Shown: positions 9,001 to 18,432 of the stretch, one piece after another
Layout: each line of letters starts with the position of its first letter
Position numbering within the stretch: the stretch's first letter is position 1
Assembly (NCBI GenBank): GCA_016987375.1
Contig: PJRA01000473.1
Span: 1,784,992 to 1,809,153 of the forward strand
Length of the DNA: 24,162 bases
Reading direction: 5' to 3'
Source: Brachionus koreanus
Lineage: Eukaryota > Rotifera > Eurotatoria > Ploima > Brachionidae
The notes under the pieces: model-generated
Told to the model about the DNA's origin: nothing
Seen by the model: the letters and a program-made list of their open reading frames with translations, nothing else
The model's database searches: none
Program-made: the position numbers and the translations under genes

Positions 9001-10471
9001 ATTTTAATCATTTTAGCTTGTCGCGGCTGAATGTCGAAATTTACATGATTTTCAATATTCCTGTCGGACAAATTCACTTTTTGAACATGAGTTACCGGAA
9101 AAAGACCTTTTTGAAATTGCTTGTTCAAATATGAACCCATTAGCCAATTTTCGTCTATTGACTTTTCAGCAATAATCAATTGATCTAAGAAAAAATTTAG
9201 CTAAAAATTTTTATCTTGATTATTTTTAACTAAATAGTAAAATAAAATAAACAAATATTAACTTTGAATTGATAATTAAATTCAAAATTTGTTCAAAATG
9301 ATTAGTGTGTTGTAATCTACCTCACTATCTGAATTTCTAAGTAATGTCTTTAAATTATTAATCAGCATAATTGAAAATCTAGAAATAAAAGCTTTTTTGG
9401 GGAAGTAAAAAATAATTTTGACCACACCAACTCCAAGATTTAAAAATAAAATATTGCTTGTATTTTAGCCCAAATATTTCATGTTAAAATAAGCAAAATG
9501 TAATAGAATAACATCAATTTTGAAATTACATAATTTTATCTGCAAGATGGTGTGTTAAGTTGAGTTATGACTTAATAAAAAATGGTAAATTTTGCTTTTT
9601 TTAACTAGACCACGGTTTCCTTAAATCCTCCATTTTTTAGTGATCCTAAAGCAGGAAAAAATTCTGAACAAACAATTTGCACTACTTTTTTTATTCTTTT
9701 ATATTTTAGCTTATAAAATTCAATCAAAATATGAGTTATTTGAAAAATAAACAAATGACTTTGTAAATATATGTTATAAGTACAAATTTTATACTAAGAT
9801 CTAAAATCTAAAATTTTAAAAATATTAAAACCTAGTTGTAAATGTTCTTATTTGAAAATGAGCTGGGCTGATCACTGTAACAAAGAGCAAGCTTATATTT
9901 TGATACATGTATGATAATCCTAAAAATTATCTACGACTTTATTTTTTACATTTTTGAAAGAAATAAAAATTATTTTCGATTGTTTATGATTCAAATTATT
10001 CAAATGAATTCTAAAAAGATAATCTAATAATAATGAAAAAAAAAAGTGGTTGAATATTTCAAATTAAAACTTTTTTATTGACTTTTGACTATTTAATTAT
10101 TTGTTATTTATCTATTGATTTAAAATAACTTACGTTTATAAAAATTGAGATCACCTGGTTCACACTCAGTGAAGTCCGAAGTAGCTAAAAACAATATTGG
10201 AAAAAATGATGTCGGTTCGAATAAAATATTGGGCAAATCGATGAATTGGAGATAATCAGCATGAACAAAATCAAATACAGGAAAATCAAGCATTAAATTT
10301 TTAACAAAAAATTTAGTTCCGACTTCAAAAATGACCTAGATGTTTTTTTTTTTAAATAAGTATGAAAAAAGTTTGAAAAATTACTAATAAAATGTCTCCT
10401 TGGAAAAAATTTTGATGAAAAAAAGAATTGGGCTGTTTAACAATTTGAGCAAAGTGATAATGATAGCTCAT
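3048..10471 (-). CDS. DNMBP: DNMBP/Tuba-like RhoGEF scaffold (SH3 repeats, DH, BAR, two SH3)
   Basis: Tuba family proteins activate Cdc42 and link dynamin and actin regulators at membranes and cell junctions. Eight GT-AG exons join in phase: 10471-10385, 10335-10134, 9184-8450, 8379-7949, 7138-6989, 6850-6500, 6453-6172 and 3854-3048, giving 1014 aa (human DNMBP is about 1577). SH3-1 is at about residues 5-62 and SH3-2 at 77-134 (ATSDFTECEPGDLNFYK, then KGLFPVTHV). A degenerate SH3-3 spans 153-210 and SH3-4 spans 214-266 (GLVPSNFL). The DH domain is at about 370-570, with ELVETERNF and the hallmark IKPVQRVFKYPL in exon 5. The BAR domain is at about 590-840 (GPNKLIRKRFDKQLDYQNA). SH3-5 is at about 871-931 and SH3-6 at about 955-1011 (EWWLVEDESG, GYAPSNYL). 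This is the full vertebrate DNMBP order of four N-terminal and two C-terminal SH3 domains. The start ATG at 10471 puts SH3-1 at the very N-terminus; an extra upstream exon cannot be excluded. Confidence 0.92.
4005..4164 (+). repeat. Two short related repeats around CATGTTGCAC
   Basis: CATGTTGCAC occurs at 4006-4015 and at 4146-4155, each followed by a similar ATGTA. The second copy lies in a perfect 14-bp palindrome (TGCAACATGTTGCA, 4141-4154). They may be the ends of a decayed short element. Confidence 0.35.
4476..4817. mobile_element. Hairpin MITE, 147-bp arms, 9-bp target site duplication
   Basis: The arms 4478-4622 and 4671-4815 are inverted copies of equal length (145 bp) with six mismatches and no gaps by manual alignment, around a 48-bp centre. 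The direct repeat GGCTGAGAA flanks the element at 4467-4475 and 4818-4826, placing its ends at 4476 and 4817 (GACATTGTG and GGCAATGTG). A 9-bp duplication is typical of Mutator-like (MULE) elements, so this is probably a non-autonomous relative; no transposase is present. Each arm carries a subterminal near-palindrome (GTGAAACAAC-T-GTTGTTTCAC). Sitting in an intron, its transcript would fold into a long hairpin. Confidence 0.88.
5500..5790. mobile_element. Decayed relative of the hairpin MITE
   Basis: Imperfect inverted arms lie at about 5541-5610 and 5708-5780, sharing for example TTCTAAAGGTCAAAAAATT and TTCTGCAAAATGTAT. The left end GGCATTGTGAAT at 5500 and the inner block TTCTAAAGG(T/C)C...TTGTTCTGC match the element at 4476-4817, so they belong to one family, although the interior differs. 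A perfect 16-bp palindrome (TGTATCAGCTGATACA) sits where the first element has its GAAAC/GTTTC palindrome. The right terminus and any target duplication are no longer visible. The open frame across this stretch is not a gene. Confidence 0.7.
6896..6976. repeat. Short inverted repeat in DNMBP intron 5
   Basis: CATCTAACGAA (about 6899-6909) is repeated in inverse as TTCGTTAGAAGTG (about 6958-6970), with an AT-rich centre between. It could be a very short MITE or a fold in the intron. Confidence 0.4.
7139..7948 (-). other. Intron 4 of the DNMBP-like gene, with a coding relic on the opposite strand
   Basis: This 810-bp intron splits the DH domain between the helix ending SILKK and the segment starting HEQNAE. 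It is AT-rich except for the coding-like relic at 7210-7530 on the + strand. Confidence 0.75.
7210..7530 (+). pseudogene. Degraded coding relic of unknown origin inside a DNMBP intron
   Basis: Frame 1 runs from 7210 to a TAA at 7438-7440 and is broken only by a TAG at 7348-7350. It reads like protein (for example FNGNYWEKGQDADHMLRYY, later GRIRNPFKNSQILRKY). After a frame change a cysteine-containing stretch follows from 7457 (CVKCNALMKKKKGY, stop, then YPNRCTH), which could be part of a small zinc-binding module of the kind seen in transposases. I cannot name the family. It is antisense to the host gene and broken, so a transposon remnant is the likeliest source. Confidence 0.35.
9185..10133 (-). 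other. Intron 2 of the DNMBP-like gene
   Basis: A 949-bp AT-rich intron splitting SH3-2 after the DLNFYK strand. I see no exon, RNA gene or clear repeat in it. Confidence 0.7.
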
Positions 10472-10983
10472 TTTCGTATTTTGAAGATAATTATCAAAAT
10501 TTAATTTTCCATTTTTTTCAATTTATCATATATTTTTAAAATATATCATTCAAGTTAAAATAAGATAACAATTTTCAAATGGGAAAAAGATATTTTATAA
10601 TTAAGTAATTGAAAGAAAATTTATAAAAACATTGGAAAATATTTTAATATATGCATAGAAAATCTTTTGATTAGAACTAAATACAAGAAAAAAGATGAAT
10701 CGTTAGCATATTTTTGCAGAGTAATATCTGAAATAGTTATTATTACAAAAAAAGACAAAATTAGAACATGTTAAAATTTTTTTTAAAAAAGCTTCTTTTT
10801 TTCAAAGAATAATTTTCAATTATCATTTAAGAGAAAAAAATATTTTTTTTTAAAAAACTTGTTTTAAAAGGCTAAAAAAAAATTTTAGATAAAAAAAAAA
10901 TTATTGGCAAAAATTGACTAATTTCATTTTATTTAAACGCAAATTATTTACTCTAGAATAAAAAATTAAATATAAAAATTAAA
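10472..10983. other. Intergenic spacer between PNKP and the DNMBP-like gene
   Basis: 512 bp, very AT-rich. It should hold the PNKP 3' end (poly(A) signal at 10928-10933) and the DNMBP-like promoter. No promoter motif stands out. Confidence 0.6.
10928..10933 (-). promoter_or_regulatory. Poly(A) signal of PNKP
   Basis: AATAAA on the - strand, 50 nt past the end of the PNKP stop codon. Confidence 0.45.
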
Positions 10984-12346
10984 TTAATTTGTCCACTGTT
11001 TGAATATTTTTTCGTGTAGTTCATCATCAAAATTAGGCACAAAGTCAATTTTTAAAACTTCCTTAAAACCTTCTGAAACATCTGGCTGCTGCATTTGACT
11101 CTTGAACATATTGTATCCGACATCTGGTATCCTCCTGATCTTGCCTAGTGTGTAATTTTGTCTTACGTAATTTAAATGATGACACAATTCGATAGGAGTA
11201 TTCAATATAAAACAACGAATTTGATTTACGTTCATCCGTTTTGCCAGCGATATGTAATCAGCTCGAACTTTTTTGGACGGATTGGTGTTATCTACACAAA
11301 CACTTTTGCCTTCTTTTAGAGCAGCCTCTGCCGCTTTATAACATTTTTCCTGAGTTTGCAGAATATCCCTATTCACATGAACATAATTTTTGTCTTTTAA
11401 GTAGCGTCTATAAAAAGTACTCTTTCCGCTTGCCGGTGGACCAAACATCATCACTATCTCTTGATCCTAAAGATAAATTTAATTAAAAAAAATAAATTGT
11501 TTTTCAATTTTTTCTTTACTGTGCTGTGGTATTCTTTGTCTTGTTTTGAATTTTGGTGCTTTTTTATCACTTCCAAAGGATCCACTGAGCCCCATTCAAA
11601 CTTGACTGGTCTATGACCCAGAAAAAACTCTTCAGGCGTATAAAATTCTTTAAAAAAATTAGTAGAATATATTTTTTTTTCATTTTTTTATTTCTTCAAT
11701 TACTTAAATTGCAGTTTGCGGCAAACATTCTGTCGCCACAAGAAAAATCTTTTGAGCGTCCGGGAGCCCAATTTTTAGGTCTGCCAGCAGCATCTCCACA
11801 ATAAAACGACTCATCCATATCAATCGATTCAGATTTATTACAATTTTTTTCGAAAAAATTCCACATCTCAACCGATGGCTTTCTAAAATGGTTTTCACCA
11901 GTGGCTATTAAAATATACACCGGTATGTCTAGTTCTTTTAACATTGTCTCAAATTTAGTCTTCAATTCAGCCGGTTTTGTTTTTCCTTTTTCAATGCCAG
12001 CTTGATTAGTCATAAACACTACTCGAAATCCATCATCATTTAATTCCTTTAATTTTTTTGGTACACTTTTGTCAAACCATTTCCAATCACTTGAATTCTG
12101 AGCAAAAGTTTTGCCACTCTTAGTCACAATTATTGTTCCATCGATGTCAAATGAGGCAATTTTTTTGCAACCAGGTAAGTCTGCAGACAAATAAATTAGA
12201 GGTTTTAAATTTTTGGCGCTTTTTTCTCCATGTTCGCGCCATTCAAGACCAAATTTAAGACCAGAATCAGGTTTGCTTCTTTTCGAACTTGACTCGTCGT
12301 CACTTGAGTCTGCTTGCTTTACATTTTTTCTTTTTTTAGGTGCCAT
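10984..12346 (-). CDS. PNKP: Bifunctional polynucleotide 3'-phosphatase / 5'-kinase
   Basis: PNKP restores 5'-phosphate and 3'-hydroxyl ends at DNA breaks for ligation in single- and double-strand break repair. Three GT-AG exons (12346-11704, 11647-11520, 11466-10984) give 417 aa. The HAD phosphatase domain shows DIDGT at residues 67-71 (nucleophile Asp67), FMTNQ at 111-115, RKPSVEMW and GDAAGRPKNWAPGR at 184-197. Exon 2 supplies the linker (TPEEFFLG). The kinase domain has the Walker A loop GPPASGKST at 266-274, then HVNRD and DNTNPS as in the family. The N-terminus is short and basic (KKRK) with an acidic Ser-rich patch, probably nuclear targeting. The FHA domain that recruits vertebrate PNKP to XRCC1/XRCC4 is absent; fission yeast Pnk1, of similar size, also lacks it. 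The start ATG at 12346 is the first one, and the gene shares a 292-bp promoter region with the divergent lipase gene. Confidence 0.95.
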
Positions 12347-12638
12347 TCTTATTTTTTAAATCTTTAAAATTAAACAAAAAAATTGTTCACTTTTTATACG
12401 TTTTACTTACTTTCCTTTAATTCAAGAGAAAACATGAAAATTTTTGTTTCTAAGTTTCATGAATTAAAAATGAATCTAAAGCAAATGATAAAATAGTATT
12501 GCTCTGATTTTGAAGTTTATCGAAATTCATAATTTCCAAATTAAATTTGCGTTTATTAGCTATAATATATGTTTTTTTTTGTTTTTTTTTTTAACAAAAT
12601 TTAGAAAAAATCTAGTGAATTTTTATGCTCGTAATAGA
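12347..12638. promoter_or_regulatory. Shared divergent promoter region of PNKP and DAGLB
   Basis: 292 bp separate the two start codons of head-to-head genes, so both promoters and 5' UTRs must lie here unless untranslated exons lie further out. It is AT-rich with poly-T tracts (for example 12571-12592). No TATA box can be told apart from the AT background. Confidence 0.5.
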
Positions 12639-15600
12639 ATGCCTGGTATCGAGCTATTCAATCGAAGATGGAATATTGGTAAGCTGTGTTTTGTTTAAAA
12701 TTCAATTTTTGACACTTTAGATAAGAAATAATTTTTTTTTTATTCATTATTTAGTGTAGTATTGTTTCAAAAGAACTAGAAATCTCTGTGTTACTTAGGT
12801 CTTCATTTTTTCCTCAAGCGCTAAGATTAAGAATTAATTTGGAATTTTTTATTTTTATTTTTTAGATTGGGAAAAATAAATTTCTTTTATTGATGACGAA
12901 AATATTTTTTTAAATTAGAAATTCATTTTAATTTATTATAAATATAAATTAATCTGAAATTTTATAATTTAGATTTTTAATTAATCATAATTTGGACTCG
13001 AAAAAAAATTTATCTCACATCTTCCTTCAAATTAATGTATTAATAATTTTATCAAAAAATTAACTTCCTTTAAAAAAATCTTTAGATGTTTTTCAAATAT
13101 TTTAAATTCGTTTTCCTAACACACACACACACAATCGGATCTTAACTAAACACATTGTTAAGTTGAAAAATAAATTTAGATAAAAAATAAAAAAAAAAAT
13201 TTTTTGCAGACAAAATACTCAACAATACATGGTTCAGATTTTTTTAAATTTAGTTTTACTTAATTGATGTTTCAAAAAATGTTCTTTCAAATAAAAATAT
13301 AAGAATCATTCTTATATTTAAAATATTCAAATCTATAATAGGGGTTTAACCAGTAATAACACAACTATACTTTTAAATAGTTTATTAAATAATTTTTGAG
13401 CTCTTACTATTAATATATTTTTTACAGACTTTTTTTAAGTCTTAAGTCAAGTAAAGTCAATGGCTTAAATTTTTTTTGTTAAGTCAAGTCATAACGTTAT
13501 AATTAAGACAATATTATAGACAAATGTCTATATCAGCATCTGAGAAGCGCCTACTTCTGAGAAATATGACAATCATATTAATTCTTGTGTATCAATTGAG
13601 ATCTAATCTGAGATTTTCAAGCAAAAAAAATTTTTTTAAATTTTATCTAATTTTTTTTTCAACTTGAAAAACACAAAAAAAAATTGAAAAATCTCCACTA
13701 ATTCAGAAAGAAAACATCTCCGATTTTGAATCTTAAGTCTAACATTATCATTTTTTATCTCTAATTCTAATACTACATTTAGCTTAATCAGGCATATGTT
13801 CTTCAATAAATTTTTTTAATCTGCTTCTATTTTTTGACGTTTTATTCCTCCAAATTTATTTCAAATAAATAAATTATTTCCAATTTAATAATTCATCTTT
13901 TGAATACTTTGTAGTCCACACTCAAAAAATAAGAGTGTGCTTTTATTATAGAGAGAGGTTCATATTTTTTTAAAATGAAATCTATTTTAGCAGTTAACGA
14001 GGTTTTAATAGCTTTCGTCTTTAAGAGTTACAACTTGAAAGACTAAAAAACTAAATTTAAAATTTTGCTTGAATAAAATTTTATTTTTGAAGGCTCTGAT
14101 GATTTGTTCTATCCAGGCTTAATGGAGCTTGTTGGCCGCTCATGCTGGTTCATGCCTCAATTAATCTACTATTTAAAATTTCAGCAAGAATTCCAGTGTG
14201 CCGAAATCGATTTGCTTCATTTGTACTACATAGGCTTTTTGAGTTTAATTCTAAGCATAATATTAGTCCAATTGATAATTGTAATCATCTCCTCGCGCGG
14301 CACCATCACAAACACAAAGCCTAGGGACAAAATTAAAAAATACCTCTACATACGCATATTTCTTGTTTTTGCCGAAATTATCTGGTCTTGCATAGGCATA
14401 GTCTGGCTGTTCAAAATAAACTGGATGGCTTGCTCTAAACTAATCAATTTTGGTGTATTGGGCAACATAATATTTTGCTGGATCGCATTCATTTTCATAG
14501 TAGTCATTCTGCTAGTATTATTCGATCCAATATCTCATTTACCTGAACATGACATTACCACCAAAAGAGATGTATTGTACGCAAGACTAAAAAAATTGTT
14601 TCTATTTTGTTGCTGTTTGAATTCAGGTAATGGTCGTAATAAGCACTATGAAAACTCTTATAGACAAATAAGCTCGATATTGGAGCTGATGTTTCGTGGT
14701 GGTAATCTGACTCCATCAGATGTTTTGGCCGGAATAATTCTTTTGTCTAAAAAAGAAAAAGATCAGTTCATTAGAGAGGCCAAAATTCAAAAGTACTATC
14801 GGCTGAATAGATACACCAGGCCTGATGAGCGCATCATACCCAAATGGATGAATGTAAACACAGCTGCTTTTTTTATCAAATACGCAGTAGCCACCTATTC
14901 ATGGCCCTATTACATTTACATGAATAACTTGCGTGGTTTTAGAGAACTTTGCTGCTGTCCATGTTGTTTGTCTGGATCGTCAGTGAATGCAACCGAGGGT
15001 GATGAAGTGCCGAGCAGCTTTATAAACGGCGATACCAAATCGCGCCGAAATTGGCGTGCTTTTAAGTATTTGTCAAAAGTAAAAGACTGTGATCTAATTT
15101 ATGCCAATTTTAAAAATGAACTTTTTTTCGTACCTTTTTGTGTGCTAGTTGATCATTTTAAAAAAACAATTGTGATCACTATACGAGGTACTTTATCTCT
15201 AAGAGACGTCATTACTGACATTACTGCTGAATGCGAATATTTTGATATTGACGACTTGAAAAATCAGCCATGTCATGTTGGTATACACAATACCGCTCTA
15301 AATATATTCAATGAAATAAACTCTTTGAATTTAATTCAAAAAGCTAGAGAAAAAAATCCAGTATGTATTAAACAATTTTTATTATTTATTTTTTTCAGCA
15401 TAAAAATTAAAAATTTTTAATATAAATTGAAGTTTTTTATTTTTAATTTCGAATTGTCCCGTTTAGAGACGTGGCAAGGCTTCAGTCTTATCACAAAGAC
15501 TAAAATGGTTTAAGTTAATTTTTATTCAATTTGTGTCAATGCATAGAATATCTCTATAATTATTGATTTGCAAGCCGAGGAAGAAACTGAACTTCTAGAA

Positions 15601-18340
15601 TTATATTTTTCTCTATCAAAAAAAAAAATGTTCCTAATATTAACTTGTGCTATAAGGATCATATTCTTATTTTTTTAGGATTGAAAAAAAAACGGGATAA
15701 TTTTAGATAGGCATAGTTTTTCATTATTAGAGGATTTTTTTTTTAGTAGATAAATTTATTTAAAAAAGTAGATATATTAAATAGTAGATAATTAATTTTT
15801 GTTACAAGATAAAAATATTATTCAAAAGATGTTTTCATTTAAATGTAGATAATTATGTTGACAGTTCAGCTTCAAAAAATTCCCAGTTTTGACAAAATTA
15901 ATTTCTTAATTGGGTAACTTATTAAGCTATGCATACTTGATATACTACCGTATTTCTTCATTCAATTATGCTGCATTATAAATTAAGACACATCTTTGGA
16001 CTATGCAACAAAGTACATCTCGCCAATACTATAATATTATTAACTTTCAAAAAAATGATTTTTTTAAAAAATAGTTTTTTTTGAATTTTGCATTAGATGC
16101 AGCACCAAAATGCAGCATCGAACGAGAGAGAACGGTATTTAATTCCATGAATTATACTTCCAAAGAAAAAATAACCAGAACTAAACTTTCCTATATTAAA
16201 AAATTTCTATAGCTTCCTTAATAAGTCAATCATCAGTTAACTTGATAATACTGATAATGATGCTGAAGACATACAAGAAATTCATTCTAAGCGCAGAACA
16301 AACTCTGTTTACGACGAATACGCAATTTATGTTAACATTGCTGAATTATATTATAGTCTCTTGAGCAAGGCCTGATAAATCCAATAATGAAAGAGGGCAG
16401 CGGTTAAAAAGGCAAAGAAATTAAGTGTCAATTACTTTGTTTTTTCAAGGCATTTTATTTAATTATCTATGTTTGAAAAAATAAATATCTTCTATTAAAG
16501 AAGTAGATAAAAGCTCTTATCTTCTTCTATTTGATTTTATCTATTTTTAATTAAAAAAAATATTTACTAAAAAAAATAATTATCTACTGACAAAAAAATA
16601 TTCACAATTTAGATATATCATAATATCTAATATTAATGTTCTAATTAATTATTGTATATAAAATGTGTGTTAAGAAAAGCTAAATAAATAAGCATTGAAA
16701 TAAAGAAGTGTTAGCTCTGATTAAATCGAATATAAATTTTTGGTCAAAACACTACAATAACATGCCTAGGGTTTCAAGATTAATTCAAATAATCATTCAT
16801 TCAAATTCATTCAAATTAATTGAAAAATTTCTTTAAGAATAAATTATTGAAAGTATTTTAGAAATTATTTTTTGTAATAAAATTTTTTGGTATATTATTT
16901 TTCTTATTGAGTATGACGGATTCACTTAAAAGTATGAGTGAATCATTCTAAAACTAAAAAATTGATTGAAAAAATATAAAATATAATGAGTGAAAACAAA
17001 GATATCTCTAGATAAACGGTTTTATAGATGGATCATTAGTTGTCGAGAGATGATCTATTTTTGAAATTATGCTAACAAAAAACAATAATGGTTGAACCCA
17101 TCTCAATCAGCTCAGCCAGTCATTAAGATAGGACATAGTTTTCGCTCTTTCTCTTAGAGAATGACAAGATCAAGTGTGTGTTGTGATTTTTTTGGCTCCA
17201 TGTGAATATTACAAGAGAGGAATCGAACTACTTGCTCATAGATGGCCTATGGCTATAGATCATAATTGTTTATATGTTGAAGATAATCTAACTTTTTTAA
17301 AGTTAAATAAAAAAAAACGCAAAAATTTTTCACTCATCTTAATAAAACGTTTTAAAATAGTATTTTGAATTAAAAAATTTTATTCATTATTTTTTTAATG
17401 AACTTCAATAATTTCTTTGTGCATTTAAAAAATAAAAAAATAATTTTTTTTTCTTAAATCTTATTTCTTTAACAAGGATTATGATCTGCTAGTAACTGGA
17501 CATTCACTTGGAGCTGGTACTGCTGTAATTTTAGCTCTAAAATTAAAGACTCAATATCCGAACATTAAGTGCATAGCATATTCGCCTCCTGGCGGTCTGA
17601 TCTCTGCCGCTCTAGCCGACTATACCAAATCTTTTGTGATGAGTGTAGTATTAGGCGATGACATTGTGCCAAGGCTTTCATTACACTCCGTACACAACCT
17701 TAAAGCTGATATACTCAAAGTTTTACACGCATGCAACTTGCCCAAGTACAAAATAGCATGGAATTATTCGATAGGTATTTTTTGGAATTTTGAAGGCAAT
17801 TATACTAAGCCAGATGAGAGTTTAAGTGATGACGAAACCGAGTCTGATACTGATCCATTAATAAGCTCGATAAGTAGTGGCGATAGCTCAAAAATGTTAT
17901 TGGAAAATAACAGCAGGTCCGTGCAAAGTAAACTTACCGAAGTGGCTATAAAAACAGCATCTACTGCTAAGCAATTATTCACTGATCAAAATCAACAAAA
18001 TAAAAAAAAAGTAACTTTGGAAGTAAAACAAATGATGAACACAGTTTATGAAACGTATCCTGAATTGCAACTACCAGGTAATATTCTTTACATTTATAGA
18101 GTGGGTGCTCGTTCCACCAAGCGATCACAAGTCGTCTATTTCTGCTCAAAAATTGTCTGTTGCATTTGCAATTCGGGCTCGATTAATCGGGTCAGTGATA
18201 GCCATTTTGATTCGAGATGGGCGTCAAGAGAAGAATTTAGAAAAATTTTGATAACTAACCGCATTTTAATTGATCATTTTCCGAACGCACTCGAGCATAG
18301 CTTGAAATATTTTAATGGCAATCAAAATTTTTTAGTTTAA
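12639..18340 (+). CDS. DAGLB: Diacylglycerol lipase beta-like (sn-1 specific)
   Basis: DAGL hydrolyses diacylglycerol to 2-arachidonoylglycerol at membranes (endocannabinoid and lipid signalling). Three GT-AG exons (12639-12678, 14093-15360, 17477-18340) give 723 aa. Exon 1 encodes only MPGIELFNRRWNI plus part of a Gly, which matches the conserved DAGL N-terminus and fixes the start. Four membrane segments are expected, at about residues 20-42, 57-80, 97-119 and 134-157. Two cysteine clusters (FCCCL, ELCCCPCCL) could be palmitoylated. The lipase core has IRGTLSLRDVITDITAE, the nucleophile motif GHSLGAG with Ser446, VVLGDDIVPRL with Asp498, and DHFPNALEH with His703. A Ser- and Asp-rich insert (about 535-580) sits at the regulatory loop of the family. 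SDDLFYPGLMELV and CNLPKYKI, together with the short C-terminus, fit DAGLB rather than the longer DAGLA. Confidence 0.95.
12679..14092 (+). other. Intron 1 of DAGLB
   Basis: A 1.4-kb AT-rich first intron after a 40-nt first coding exon. It contains an (AC)n run at 13119-13133 and repeated AAGTCAAGT-like units at about 13437-13490. No exon or transposon could be identified. Confidence 0.7.
13119..13133 (+). repeat. (AC)n microsatellite
   Basis: A perfect short AC run in DAGLB intron 1. Confidence 0.9.
15950..16140. mobile_element. Small MITE with TACCGTATTTC-type inverted ends
   Basis: The left end TACCGTATTTCTTC...ATGCTGCATT (about 15946-15976) is mirrored by AATGCAGCATCGAA...GAACGGTA at the right (about 16110-16138). 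Internally, TATGCAACAAAGTACATCTCG and GATGCAGCACC repeat the same theme. The arms are imperfect and no target duplication is obvious, so it is old. Ends of this type occur in small DNA-transposon families of many animals; I cannot assign the superfamily from here. Confidence 0.55.
16241..16375 (+). pseudogene. Short coding-like stretch, possibly transposon-derived
   Basis: A 44-codon open frame without an ATG start, ending in TGA at 16373-16375 and less AT-rich than its flanks. It is acidic at first (DNTDNDAEDIQEI) and ends NIAELYYSLLSKA. No family is recognised. It lies about 100 bp after the small MITE and may be a scrap of a transposase. Confidence 0.25.
17140..17300 (+). mobile_element. 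Mariner transposase C-terminal fragment
   Basis: YYKRGIELLAHRWPMAIDHN, followed by LYVED, reads as the typical mariner C-terminus (an aromatic, then RGI, L, RW and a terminal Y). Just upstream, CTTAGAGAATGAC at about 17151-17163 is identical to the second remnant at 22453-22731 and contains the same in-frame TGA. Only the tail is left, so it is a dead remnant inside DAGLB intron 2. Confidence 0.75.
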
Positions 18341-18432
18341 GCATAATTTTTTTTTTAAATTAAAATAAATAAATTCATTTAAAATTATTAAATAAAAAAA
18401 AAAAATTATAATTGTTTTATTTTATTTTTTAA
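18341..18432 (+). promoter_or_regulatory. 92-bp gap between DAGLB and the calcium sensor gene
   Basis: AATAAA occurs at 18364-18369, 18368-18373 and 18391-18396, all suited to the lipase 3' end. The next start codon lies only 37 nt after the last of them. Apart from the AG at 18340-18341, formed with the lipase stop codon, the gap contains no AG, so a conventional splice acceptor for the downstream mRNA inside it is not available. Confidence 0.6.

Larger units (their letters stand above)
15361..17476 (+). other. Intron 2 of DAGLB, rich in transposon debris
   Basis: A 2.1-kb intron placed a few residues before the catalytic GHSLGAG motif. It holds a small MITE (about 15950-16140), a short coding-like stretch (16241-16375), several GTAGATA-type repeats (15745-15800, 16500-16595) and a mariner C-terminal fragment (about 17140-17300). 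Confidence 0.75.

Noticed and set aside
11241..11804. Open frames on the + strand opposite PNKP
   Set aside because: They are antisense to well-supported PNKP exons and have no similarity to any family I know.
13437..13490. Repeated AAGTCAAGT-like units suggesting an array
   Set aside because: Three or four short, irregularly spaced units without uniform spacers; not a CRISPR array and expected in low-complexity intron.
15455..15710. Possible element bounded by AATTGTCCCGTTT and its near-inverse AAACGGGATAATTT
   Set aside because: Only about 12 bp match, without target duplication or further arm similarity, so chance cannot be excluded in AT-rich DNA.
17174..17368. A small independent gene in the lipase intron
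   Set aside because: The sequence is the mariner C-terminus running into AT-rich intron, with no start context or splice sites.
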